The translations under genes and the position numbers were made by a program. DNA of 64,000 nucleotides from Luteolibacter flavescens (GTDB taxonomy: Bacteria; Verrucomicrobiota; Verrucomicrobiia; Verrucomicrobiales; Akkermansiaceae): NCBI RefSeq assembly GCF_025950085.1, contig NZ_JAPDDS010000010.1, positions 162,223 to 226,222 of the forward strand, read 5' to 3'. Below the pieces are notes generated by a model that was not told the DNA's origin, made no database searches, and worked only from the letters and a program-made list of their open reading frames with translations. This document shows positions 25,447-33,981 of the stretch, in pieces (positions within the stretch are counted from its first letter, which is position 1; the number at the start of each line of letters is the position of its first letter).

Positions 25447-27252
25447 ATGCGCACGCACCATTGCAACGAACTCCGCTCCTCACACATCGGTGAAACCGCC
25501 ACCTTGATCGGCTGGGTCAATACCGTGCGAGATCAGGGCGGTGTGATCTTCGTGGACCTGCGCGACCGCGAGGGCGTCACGCAGTGCGTCTTCCGCCCGG
25601 AGGAGAGCCCGGAGGCGGCCGAGGCGAGCCACAAGCTCCGCGGCGAGGACGTGGTCCAAGTCATCGGCAAGGTGGCGAAGCGCCTCGAGGGCACCGTCAA
25701 TGACAAGCTCGGCACCGGCGAGATCGAGATCGTGGCCACCCAGTTGATCGTGGTGAACAAGGCCGACGTGCTCCCCTTCCAGCTCGACAAGGAACTCTCC
25801 AACGAGGACATCCGCATGCGCTACCGCTACCTCGATATCCGCCGCCCGCGGATGTCGCAGAACCTGCGCACGCGCCACCGCGTCACGAAGACGACCCGCG
25901 ATTACCTCGACGAAAACGGCTTCTGCGAGATCGAGACGCCCATCCTCTCGAAGTCCACGCCGGAAGGCGCGCGCGACTTCCTGGTGCCGTCGCGCCTCCA
26001 GCCCGGCTCCTTCTACGCGCTGCCCCAGGCTCCGCAGCAGTACAAGCAGCTCCTGATGGTCGGCGGGATGGAGAAATATTTCCAGATCGCCAAGTGCTTC
26101 CGTGACGAAGACCTGCGCGCCGACCGCCAGCCGGAGTTCACACAGATCGACATCGAGGCATCCTTCGTCAATCAAGACGACATCATCGGCCTCGTGGAAG
26201 GACTACTCGGCCGAGTCTTCAAGGAAGCCCGTGGCTCGGACATCCCGAAGAGCTTCGACCGCATCACCTATGCGGACGCGATGAACACCTACGGCTCCGA
26301 CAAGCCGGACCGCCGCTTCGGCTACCATCTCACCGACCTCTGCGACGTCTTCGCAAACTCGTCCTTCAAGGTCTTCTCCGGCGCGCTCGCATCGGGCGGC
26401 ACCATCAAGGCTATCAACGCAAAGGGCTTCTCCGACATCTCCACCGGCCAGGTGAAGACGCTGGAGCAGATCGCCATGCAAGCCGGGGCCAAGGGCCTCG
26501 CCTACATCCAGGTCCGCGGCGAGACCGTGGACACATGGCGCTCGCCCATCACGAAGTTCCTCTCGCCCGAGGAAATCGAAGGCCTGAAGCAGAAGCTCAA
26601 CATCGAGACCGGTGATCTGGTCCTCTTCGCCGCCGGTGGCTGGGATCAATCCTGCGACATCCTCGGCCGCGTCCGCCTCGCCTGCGCCGAAATGCAGAAC
26701 CTGCTCGAAGGAAACGAGGAGCTGAATTTCCTCTGGGTGACCGAGTTCCCGCTGCTCGCGAAGGATGAGGAGACCGGTGGCTTCGTCGCCGTGCACCACC
26801 CCTTCACCCGTCCGCTGAAGGAAGACGAGGAGCGCTTCATGACCGAAGGCCCCTCCACCGATCTCCGCGCGCAGGCCTACGACGTGGTGCTGAATGGCTA
26901 CGAACTCGGCGGCGGCTCGATCCGTATCCACGAGGGCCCGCTCCAGTCCGCCATGTTCAAGGCGCTCGGCATTTCCGAGGAAACCGCTGCCGAGGAGTTC
27001 GGCCACATCCTCGACGCATTCCGCTTCGGCGCCCCGCCGCACGGAGGCCTCGCCCTCGGCCTTGACCGCCTCGTCATGCTGATCTGCAACGAGCAGTCGA
27101 TCCGCGAGGTCATGGCCTTCCCGAAGAACAACAAGGGCAGCGACCTCATGAGCCAGTCGCCCGCCGAGGTCGATCCGAAGCAACTCCGCGACCTGCGCAT
27201 CCAGGCGGTGAAGAAGACTGTCGCTCCATCTGCTGCTGCAGCGCAGGAATAA
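25447..27252 (+). CDS. aspS: Aspartyl-tRNA synthetase, bacterial type
   Basis: 601 residues, the length of the bacterial type with the GAD insertion. The N-terminal OB-fold anticodon domain (about 1-110, 'TLIGWVNTVRDQGGVIFVD') is followed by motif 2 ('GGMEKYFQIAKCFRDEDLR'). The GAD domain lies at about 290-410, and motif 3 is 'PHGGLALGLDRLVML' with the 'FPKNNKG' tail block. It charges tRNA-Asp. Whether it also mischarges tRNA-Asn cannot be decided by eye. It follows the inverted-repeat element directly. Confidence 0.97.
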   Translation: MRTHHCNELRSSHIGETATLIGWVNTVRDQGGVIFVDLRDREGVTQCVFRPEESPEAAEASHKLRGEDVVQVIGKVAKRLEGTVNDKLGTGEIEIVATQLIVVNKADVLPFQLDKELSNEDIRMRYRYLDIRRPRMSQNLRTRHRVTKTTRDYLDENGFCEIETPILSKSTPEGARDFLVPSRLQPGSFYALPQAPQQYKQLLMVGGMEKYFQIAKCFRDEDLRADRQPEFTQIDIEASFVNQDDIIGLVEGLLGRVFKEARGSDIPKSFDRITYADAMNTYGSDKPDRRFGYHLTDLCDVFANSSFKVFSGALASGGTIKAINAKGFSDISTGQVKTLEQIAMQAGAKGLAYIQVRGETVDTWRSPITKFLSPEEIEGLKQKLNIETGDLVLFAAGGWDQSCDILGRVRLACAEMQNLLEGNEELNFLWVTEFPLLAKDEETGGFVAVHHPFTRPLKEDEERFMTEGPSTDLRAQAYDVVLNGYELGGGSIRIHEGPLQSAMFKALGISEETAAEEFGHILDAFRFGAPPHGGLALGLDRLVMLICNEQSIREVMAFPKNNKGSDLMSQSPAEVDPKQLRDLRIQAVKKTVAPSAAAAQE

Positions 27253-27276
27253 GCCTCTCATCTACATTCCAAGGGA

Positions 27277-27780
27277 ATGGTCCGAGCCTCCAAAAGAACG
27301 GCCGGGCCACTCCCGAAGAACGAGCGCCTTCTTCTGCATGTGGTGGGCGGAGCGTGTTTGGCGATTGGATTGCTCCTACCCGCCATGATCATGCCCCGCT
27401 CGCTGACCGGCTATCTCCGGACACAAGACGAAGTCTCTGTGGAGGCCAAGATTGAGGCTCTTGATCTTGTAGCAGGAAGGAAGCAACGCTCCATCCAAAT
27501 CCGATATTCTTACCATTATTTGGGCAAAGATTATGAGTATTCGGGGACAGAGGTGGCATTATTTGGCAAGCGTGAGGACTTCTATTCCCGGCTACGCTAT
27601 GCTTATAGGACCGAGCGATCTATCCGGGTGTGGATCGATCCTGAAGAGCCGTCGTTTTCGGTGATTGAGCGGGATTGGCATTGGCCAACAATGATCACTG
27701 GCTTCGGCTTCTGCGGTGGATTCTCGGTGATGGGTGGCACCTTGATCCGCTTTGCACGGCGTGGATTACGGCGAAGCTGA
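27277..27780 (+). CDS. DUF3592-type small membrane protein
   Basis: 167 residues with a membrane helix at about 23-43 and another at about 135-155. The loop between them has DUF3592 features: 'EAKIEALDLV', 'QIRYSYHYLGKDYEYSGTE' and 'IRVWIDPEEPSFSVI'. The function of this family is unknown. Base composition is visibly less GC-rich than aspS, notably around 27480-27620, which suggests acquisition. It lies 24 nt after aspS and could be cotranscribed. Confidence 0.75.
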   Translation: MVRASKRTAGPLPKNERLLLHVVGGACLAIGLLLPAMIMPRSLTGYLRTQDEVSVEAKIEALDLVAGRKQRSIQIRYSYHYLGKDYEYSGTEVALFGKREDFYSRLRYAYRTERSIRVWIDPEEPSFSVIERDWHWPTMITGFGFCGGFSVMGGTLIRFARRGLRRS

Positions 27781-27815
27781 GCACCTGATCTCAAGCCGCC
27801 ACCTCCTGCAACTGG

Positions 27816-28844
27816 CTACTCGAATTGCATCACCTCGCGCAGAGGTTCCGATTTGAGGTAATCCCTCAAGCGCACCTCCATATCGGAGATCTCGGCTCCG
27901 CCGTATTTCATCTGTGCGGAGATGACGTAAACCTGCGAACCAATCGCGAAGCCACGCCTCACCGGCGGGGTCCCATCGCGTGCATTGTCCTTCGGACCGG
28001 CTGGTGCATTCAACTCGACCACACGGTTCGCTGCGGCGTCATCATCTGAAAATGCTTCCTCGCGCAGCATATACACAAAGCGAGGCCCCCTGGGATCGCC
28101 AACTGTCTCGGTGCTGAGGATCGTTTGTGTCCTGATGTTTTCGGGAGGAATCCGCGGCTTCTTACCCGGCAGCAATTGAGCAGAAGATCTTGTGTATTCC
28201 TTGAATCCCCAAGACGTCAAAGCGGAGTCCTCAACCGGGAGGCGGGTGCCGACAACCTTGTGAGGATCACCACGGTGTTCGCTCCAAATTTCGCTGAGAA
28301 GGACCTCTGCCAGTGGCGAGAGATCACAGATCACCTCTCCATCGTCCGACTTGATCAGGACCTCACCGCAGCCCAGGCACACCAGCATCCATCGTACCTG
28401 CCCATCGCCACCCAGCTTCACAGCGAAGTCCGCGTGGTAGCCGCCACACATCTTGGGACCGCCATACGGAGTGAACGAATCCTGACGCGATAGCACCCGG
28501 GCCATCTTCTCCTTAAGATCCGGAGCCAGCATCTCCTGCTGTTCATGAAACCGGTACCCTAGAATCGAGCGGTTCGGCGACTCCCACAGTTGGCGAACGA
28601 AAGCATCCTTGTTTCCATAGGGATGGGCGAGCCCCTGATAGACCTCTTGAATCTCCGGATCACCTGCTGGAAGCAAGGTCTCCAATTGCCTGAAATCCCT
28701 ATCGAACGAGGGCTGATGAGCTGTCCCGGCAAACCTCAAAAGAGCGACCACCCGGCCATCGATCAACAAGATTGCAGCCAGCAGCGTGAAGATGCCGCCA
28801 GTAATCCAAGCAAGTTTCCGTCGCCGCCCCATTTGACCAGCCAT
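27816..28844 (-). CDS. Hypothetical single-pass membrane protein with CxxC pair
   Basis: 342 residues. One N-terminal membrane helix ('LAWITGGIFTLLAAILLI') after a basic 'GRRRK' indicates an inside-to-outside anchor with a large extracytoplasmic domain. Notable is 'KMCGGYHADFAV' followed about 20 residues later by 'MLVCLGCGEVLI', which could form a metal or disulfide site. It was not recognised as a named family. GC content is lower than the surroundings, like the DUF3592 gene beside it. The two genes converge. Confidence 0.55.
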   Translation of the reverse strand: MAGQMGRRRKLAWITGGIFTLLAAILLIDGRVVALLRFAGTAHQPSFDRDFRQLETLLPAGDPEIQEVYQGLAHPYGNKDAFVRQLWESPNRSILGYRFHEQQEMLAPDLKEKMARVLSRQDSFTPYGGPKMCGGYHADFAVKLGGDGQVRWMLVCLGCGEVLIKSDDGEVICDLSPLAEVLLSEIWSEHRGDPHKVVGTRLPVEDSALTSWGFKEYTRSSAQLLPGKKPRIPPENIRTQTILSTETVGDPRGPRFVYMLREEAFSDDDAAANRVVELNAPAGPKDNARDGTPPVRRGFAIGSQVYVISAQMKYGGAEISDMEVRLRDYLKSEPLREVMQFE

Positions 28845-28938
28845 TCATCCCGATCAAGCCACGGGCGTCACCACTATTCTCCGTCGCCTCGGGAGGAGGC
28901 TACAAATTGTGACCCGTGACGGGTAAAATTCCTGATGG

Positions 28939-29382
28939 ATGGAGCGCGAAGATGAGGCACATTGGGATGAATCCGAAGTTTTTTCCATGACCACTCTGCC
29001 CCAAGAATATCTGACAACGGTCTTCCAGCTCGGAATCCGGCCGATGCCCTTGCCGGAACGGCTTGCTATCATCACCGCTTGGAATCCGATGGACCGGCTC
29101 AATACCACCAACGAGAACCTGCGGGTGGACGAGGCCCTGCGCAGGACGCTGGAGCTGAAGGCGCGGCCTTACTTCCGGGCCACCGGTTGCTCGCCGGATC
29201 TGGCCCATCGAGAGCCGGGCTGGGGCGTGGAGATGCCGAAGGCGGACGCCATCGCGCTTGGCAAACGCTTCAGCCAACGCGCGATCTGGTGGATCGAGAA
29301 CGGCGAACTGCTCCTCGTGGACTGCTCGGATGGAGAAGAGACCGCCGTGGGCGATTTCCAGCTCCGGATCGTGGGCGGATAA
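28939..29382 (+). CDS. DUF3293 domain protein
   Basis: 147 residues from ATG 28939, or 132 from ATG 28987 ('MTTLPQEYLTTVF'). It shows the DUF3293 pattern: 'LAIITAWNPMDRLNTTNEN', 'ALRRTLE', 'FRATGCSPD', 'REPGWGVEMPKADAIALGK' and 'RFSQRAIWWIENG'. It is a small soluble protein of unknown function. It converges on the TonB-system operon with an 18-nt gap. Confidence 0.8.
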   Translation: MEREDEAHWDESEVFSMTTLPQEYLTTVFQLGIRPMPLPERLAIITAWNPMDRLNTTNENLRVDEALRRTLELKARPYFRATGCSPDLAHREPGWGVEMPKADAIALGKRFSQRAIWWIENGELLLVDCSDGEETAVGDFQLRIVGG

Positions 29383-29400
29383 GCGAGACTGCGAATCGAC

Positions 29401-29904
29401 TCAGCGGGCGCCTGCCTTCTTCAATTCGGCGACCGCTTCGTCGAGACGCTTGCGCGTAGCGACGAGTTGGGCATTCACCTCCTTGAGCTTTGAGTCGCGC
29501 GCGGCAATCGCCTCATCGCGTTTTTGCAGCGCTTCGTCGCGGAGCTTCAGGGCCTCGTCCCGCTCCTTCACGGCGGCTTCCCAAGTGACGATCATCGCCC
29601 GGGCTTCTTCGAGGCCGGCGGCGAATTTCGCGATCTCCTCGTTCTTGATTACGAGTTCCTTCTCCGCAGCCTCGGCGGCTTGGCGGATGGAGTCCACGGA
29701 ATCCTTCAGCCCTTGGATATCCGAGCGGAGCTGCGTGATCTGCTGCTCGGCCTCGGTCCGCGCGTTTTTCTCCAGGATCTCGCGGGTCCTGGTCTCGCCG
29801 AGGTCACGCTCGAGTCCCTGACCCTCAAGCCACTGGATGAAGATGAAGCCGACGAGCACGACGCAGCCGACGGCATTGACGATGGGAAGCACTTTCGGGT
29901 TCAC
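29401..29904 (-). CDS. Membrane-anchored coiled-coil protein of the TonB operon
   Basis: 167 residues. A single N-terminal helix (about 5-25, 'VLPIVNAVGCVVLVGFIFI') is followed by a coiled coil to the C-terminus. That coil contains tandem heptad-like repeats ('RDEALKLRDEALQKRDEAI'). It overlaps exbD by 4 nt and is the last gene of a minus-strand tonB-exbB-exbD operon. No family was recognised. A periplasmic spacer or accessory subunit of the motor is a reasonable guess. Confidence 0.6.
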   Translation of the reverse strand: MNPKVLPIVNAVGCVVLVGFIFIQWLEGQGLERDLGETRTREILEKNARTEAEQQITQLRSDIQGLKDSVDSIRQAAEAAEKELVIKNEEIAKFAAGLEEARAMIVTWEAAVKERDEALKLRDEALQKRDEAIAARDSKLKEVNAQLVATRKRLDEAVAELKKAGAR

Positions 29905-30323
29905 GGCTCCTTATGCTTCGTTTCAAAGCTGACCTTCTCCACGCCGGCGGCGCGTGCGGCATCGATCACGGCAATGGAATGCTTGAGATCGCTATCTTCA
30001 TCGCCACCGATGAGCACCTTCGTATCCTCCGTCGGCGGCAGAGCGAGCAGGCGCTGGGTGATCTCCGAGGGCGTCACGATCTCCGCATCCCAAGTGATCA
30101 CACCGTGGGAATCGATCGCGAGGTGGATCGGCGGCGTTTTGTTGTCCGCCACGGATGATGTGGAAGACGGCAGCTTGAGATTCACCCGGTGGATCTGGGT
30201 CATGCTCAGGCTCACCATCATGAAGCTGGCGAGCAGGAAGAACATGATGTCGATCAGAGGCACCACCTCGATCCGCGCATCGTCCTCGTGGTCGTCGCCA
30301 CCGCCCTGGAGTTTGACCGGCAT
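29901..30323 (-). CDS. exbD: ExbD/TolR family biopolymer transport protein
   Basis: 140 residues. One membrane helix near 22-42 contains the proton-pathway aspartate in 'VVPLIDIMFFLLASFMM'. A periplasmic alpha/beta domain follows, ending 'VIDAARAAGVEKVSFETK'. With the ExbB-like protein it would convert proton-motive force into work on TonB. The family also includes TolR. ExbD is preferred because a TonB-like gene heads the same operon. Confidence 0.9.
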   Translation of the reverse strand: MPVKLQGGGDDHEDDARIEVVPLIDIMFFLLASFMMVSLSMTQIHRVNLKLPSSTSSVADNKTPPIHLAIDSHGVITWDAEIVTPSEITQRLLALPPTEDTKVLIGGDEDSDLKHSIAVIDAARAAGVEKVSFETKHKEP

Positions 30324-30332
30324 CGGTGGGGC

Positions 30333-31001
30333 TCAGCGCTGGTTGAGGTGGTTCTGGGCTGCGTAGGCCTCGAGGTCGTGGCCGTGGGCCTTCGCCGACT
30401 GGACCAGCAGCTCAGCATGGTTGATCCATGCCTCGAAGTTGCCGCGCAGGGTCGAGACGCGCTTGCGGAAGAAATTGTAGGGAAGCAGGCAGCCGATGGC
30501 GATGAAGAGACCGGCCGCGGTGGCGATGAGCGCTTCGGCGATACCGCCGGTCACCTTTGTCACCCCGAGGGCCTCGTCACCCAGCGAGGCGAAGGAGCCC
30601 ATGAGACCCACCACCGTGCCGAGCAGTCCGAGCAGCGGTGCGAGCGTGATGATGGTGCCGAGGACCCACATGCGGGCCTCCGAGCGCTCGATCCACTTCG
30701 TGGCATGGAGCTGCATCGCAGCGAGCATGGAGGTGTGGGCGTGGGAGATGCCTTCGTTCAGATTGTGCAGGAAGGGATCCGACATCTGCTGGCCGAGCTG
30801 CCAGGCGGTGCCGAAGTCCCCGGTGCCGAGCGCCTCGCGAGCCCGCTCCTGGGCATCACTGCGGATCGAGCGGCGAAGGGTGATCCACCAGTAGCTTCTT
30901 TCTAACAACACGCACAGGGCCAGGAAGAAGGTAGCCGTGATGGGCCACATGATCCAGCCCCCCTCTTTGAACGTGTGGAGGACGATATTCGCGCTCAGCA
31001 T
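30333..31001 (-). CDS. exbB: MotA/TolQ/ExbB family proton channel
   Basis: 222 residues with three membrane helices, at about 18-36, 112-134 and 150-172. The conserved block is 'TLAPLLGLLGTVVGLMGSF' followed by 'GGIAEALIATAAGLFIAI'. It forms the pentameric channel that surrounds the ExbD dimer. It starts 3 nt after the TonB gene stop and ends 9 nt before exbD, so the genes are co-expressed. Confidence 0.92.
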   Translation of the reverse strand: MLSANIVLHTFKEGGWIMWPITATFFLALCVLLERSYWWITLRRSIRSDAQERAREALGTGDFGTAWQLGQQMSDPFLHNLNEGISHAHTSMLAAMQLHATKWIERSEARMWVLGTIITLAPLLGLLGTVVGLMGSFASLGDEALGVTKVTGGIAEALIATAAGLFIAIGCLLPYNFFRKRVSTLRGNFEAWINHAELLVQSAKAHGHDLEAYAAQNHLNQR

Positions 31002-31004
31002 TGA

Positions 31005-31796
31005 TCAATTCAGTTGGAAAACAATCGGTCGGGAAGCAGTCGCCCGCACACCGGGGCGGAACTTCCAGCGACGCACGGCAGCCAGCGCCGCCTCGTTGAA
31101 GATGGGATTCGTGCTGCTGCTCACGCGGGTATTCACCACGTAGCCGCGCTCGTCCACCGTGAAGGTCACCGTGACGCGGCCCTGGAGTCCTGCGGAACGC
31201 GCGGATGCGGGGTAGGTCGGCTTTGGCATGCGGCCACCGGCCCAGCGGTCCGCGCCGACGGGGCTGTCGCCCGATCCCTGCGCGGTTCCATTGCCGGTGC
31301 CCGTGCCACGACCGCTCTGGCCATTGGCGCTGCCGCCGTTCGTCTTGCGACCCGCGGTGGTGCGGTTGGTGGAGGTCTTCGGGCGGTTGTTCGCGGGCTT
31401 TGCAGCGGGCTGCTTCGGCCGCTCGGTGCCATCCGGGCTGGTCTTCTGCGGCAGGTCGGGAATGTCCGGCAGCGGCTCGAGGTCGGCCATCTCCGGGATG
31501 TCCGGCATTTCAGGGATCTCGGGGACTTCCGGCACCTCCGGGATTTCGGGAATCTCGGCCGTCGCGGAATCCTCCGCCATGGCATCGTCCGCAGACTCCT
31601 CGGCGGCCGGTGGAGCGGAGCCCATGGCCATCGGCGTGATCGCCACTTCCGTCTCATCGGAAAGGATCACCAGCAGCTCGGGCAAGCGCTCGGCCACCTT
31701 GATCACACAGGCAACCGAACTCGCCCCGGCCACCGTCAGCCATGCGGCGAGGGTACCAATGTTGAGGGCGTAAAGTAGAGGGCTCATGGCAACCAT
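31005..31796 (-). CDS. tonB: TonB-like energy transducer
   Basis: 263 residues. Starts at ATG 31796 or 31787. An N-terminal membrane helix ('LYALNIGTLAAWLTVAGAS') precedes a long low-complexity periplasmic linker. In the linker E-x-P triplets repeat ('EIPEVPEVPEIPEMPDIPEM'), instead of the EP/KP repeats of E. coli. A Gly/Asn/Thr-rich part follows. The last ~85 residues form the TonB C-terminal domain ('PTYPASARSAGLQGRVTVT', 'NEAALAAVRRWKFRPG'). It passes energy from ExbBD to outer-membrane receptors. No receptor gene lies in the window. Confidence 0.88.
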   Translation of the reverse strand: MVAMSPLLYALNIGTLAAWLTVAGASSVACVIKVAERLPELLVILSDETEVAITPMAMGSAPPAAEESADDAMAEDSATAEIPEIPEVPEVPEIPEMPDIPEMADLEPLPDIPDLPQKTSPDGTERPKQPAAKPANNRPKTSTNRTTAGRKTNGGSANGQSGRGTGTGNGTAQGSGDSPVGADRWAGGRMPKPTYPASARSAGLQGRVTVTFTVDERGYVVNTRVSSSTNPIFNEAALAAVRRWKFRPGVRATASRPIVFQLN

Positions 31797-31880
31797 TAAT
31801 GAGAATCAGTCGCAAGAGGAGCCTGCACCCCTCCCCCGGCGAGTGTCAAATGTGAAGACCGGAAACTTTCGTCACGATCC

Positions 31881-33953
31881 GTGGTTCTTGATCGCCTGCC
31901 GAAAATCCCGAAGCTGCGGGAAATGGCGCGCGAATACACGCTGAACCGGCGGACCTCCGGACCTGCATCCGGCATCGACTACCGGGCGGAATTGAATGAC
32001 GAGCAATACGCCGCGGTGACCTCGCCGCCGGGAGCCTCGCTCGTCATCGCCGGTGCCGGCTCCGGCAAGACGCGCACGCTCACCTACCGCGTGGCCTACC
32101 TGCTCGACCACGAGGTGGAGGCGCGGAACATCCTGCTGCTGACCTTCACGAACAAGGCTGCGCGGGAGATGACCGAGCGCGTCCGCACGCTGGTGCCTCA
32201 CGATGTCTCGGCACTGTGGAGCGGCACCTTCCACTCGATCGGCAATCGCATCCTGCGCCGCCACGCGGAGGTGCTGGGATTCACGAAGTCCTTCTCCATC
32301 CTCGACCGCGACGACCAGAAGTCGCTGCTCGGCGGCGTGATCGCCAGCCTCGACATCGACACGAAGGTGCGGCGCTTCCCGAAGGCCGACGTGCTCGCGT
32401 CGATCTTCAGCCTCGTGGAGAATACGCCCGACACGCTCGATGACCTCCTGCGGACCCGGTATCCCTACTTCGACGACTGGTCGTCCGAGATCCACAAGGC
32501 CTACGAGCGCTACGGCAAGCGGAAGCTGGAGACGAACTCGATGGACTTCGACGACCTGCTCGTCCTCACGCTGAAGCTTTTCCAAAAGGACGAGGAATTG
32601 CTCGCGCTCTATCAGAAGCGCTTCCGCCACATCTTGGTGGACGAGTATCAGGACACGAATGCCGTCCAGAGCGAACTGATCGACCTGCTCTCCGCCGGCG
32701 GCGCGAGCGTGATGGCGGTGGGCGATGACGCGCAGTCGATCTACTCGTGGCGCGGGGCGGACATGGGGAATATCCTCAGCTTCCCGAAGCGGCACGAAGG
32801 CTGCCGCGTCTACAAGATCGAGACGAACTACCGCAGCGTCCCGGAGATCCTCGACCTCTCGAATGCGGCCATCCGCGCGAATACCGCGCGCTTTGACAAG
32901 GACCTCAAGTCATCGCGCGCCGATGCCGGGCTGAAGCCCGCACTGGTGCCGCTGGAGGACCCGGCCACGCAGGCGGCATTCGTCGCGCAGCGCATGCTGG
33001 AACTGCGCGACGAAGGCATCCCGCTGGAGGAGATGGCGGTGCTCTACCGCGCGCATTTCCAGTCGCTGGAGATCCAGATGGAACTCACCCACCGCGGCAT
33101 CCCCTTTGCCATCACCAGCGGTCTCCGTTTCTTCGAGCAGGCGCACATCAAGGACGTCTCCGCCTTCATGCGCTTCGTCACGAACCGCCGCGACGAAACG
33201 AGCTTCAAGCGACTGGTGCTGCTGCTGCCGGGTATCGGCGCAGCGGGCGCCGACAAGCTGTGGCGGGATTGGCAAAAGACCGGCTACGCGGAAAGCGAGG
33301 AGCTGCCCGTGTGGTCCGATGTGCTCGGCACGCTGAAGCCGCCGAAGAAAGCGGCGAAGCACTGGGAACAGCTCGGCTACACGCTGGACGAACTCACGCC
33401 GCACGGGGAATTCGCCCGTCCGTCCGAGATGGTCTTCAGCATCCTCGAAGGCCTCTACGCGGAATTCCTCCAGGCTTCCTACGACAACTACGAAAACCGC
33501 CGTAGCGACATCGAGCAGCTCATGGCCTACGGGGGCAACTTCGATGACGTGCTCGACTTCCTCTCGCAGCTCTCCCTGCTCGGCGCCGCCGATGGCGAGC
33601 CCACCGGCGACCGCTCGGAGAAGGACGACGAGAAGGTGACGCTGTCCTCCATCCACCAGGCGAAGGGCCTGGAGTGGAAGGTCGTCTTCCTCATCTGGCT
33701 CACCGACGGGCAATTCCCGAACGGCCGCATCCTCGAAGCCGACGACGCGGACCAACTGGAAGAAGAGCGCCGCCTTTTCTACGTCGCGATCACGCGTGCG
33801 AAGGACGAGCTGTATCTCACCTACCCTTTCATCAATCCGAAGTCGTACACGGGCGACGTGATCCAGCGGCCATCGCGATTCCTCGATGACTTCCCGCGCT
33901 CGCTCGTCGAGGAGTGGAAGGTGGGATCGAGCTGGGCGGACGAACCTTTCTAA
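31881..33953 (+). CDS. UvrD/Rep/PcrA-type DNA helicase (superfamily 1A)
   Basis: 690 residues from GTG 31881; ATG 31923 is the alternative ('MAREYTLNRR'). Complete helicase motifs are present: Q-motif 'LNDEQYAAVTSP', Walker A 'GAGSGKTRTL', Ia 'LLTFTNKAAREM', II 'ILVDEYQDTN', III 'GDDAQSIYSWRGAD', IV 'KIETNYRSVPEIL', V 'LSSIHQAKGLEWKVVF' and VI 'RLFYVAITRAKDEL'. It is a 3'-5' helicase acting in repair and replication restart. The length is nearer Rep than UvrD, and assignment among the three is not secure. Divergent from the TonB operon. Confidence 0.93.
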   Translation: MVLDRLPKIPKLREMAREYTLNRRTSGPASGIDYRAELNDEQYAAVTSPPGASLVIAGAGSGKTRTLTYRVAYLLDHEVEARNILLLTFTNKAAREMTERVRTLVPHDVSALWSGTFHSIGNRILRRHAEVLGFTKSFSILDRDDQKSLLGGVIASLDIDTKVRRFPKADVLASIFSLVENTPDTLDDLLRTRYPYFDDWSSEIHKAYERYGKRKLETNSMDFDDLLVLTLKLFQKDEELLALYQKRFRHILVDEYQDTNAVQSELIDLLSAGGASVMAVGDDAQSIYSWRGADMGNILSFPKRHEGCRVYKIETNYRSVPEILDLSNAAIRANTARFDKDLKSSRADAGLKPALVPLEDPATQAAFVAQRMLELRDEGIPLEEMAVLYRAHFQSLEIQMELTHRGIPFAITSGLRFFEQAHIKDVSAFMRFVTNRRDETSFKRLVLLLPGIGAAGADKLWRDWQKTGYAESEELPVWSDVLGTLKPPKKAAKHWEQLGYTLDELTPHGEFARPSEMVFSILEGLYAEFLQASYDNYENRRSDIEQLMAYGGNFDDVLDFLSQLSLLGAADGEPTGDRSEKDDEKVTLSSIHQAKGLEWKVVFLIWLTDGQFPNGRILEADDADQLEEERRLFYVAITRAKDELYLTYPFINPKSYTGDVIQRPSRFLDDFPRSLVEEWKVGSSWADEPF

Positions 33954-33981
33954 CAGAGGCCGCCCGCTCCCCGGCTGGCGC

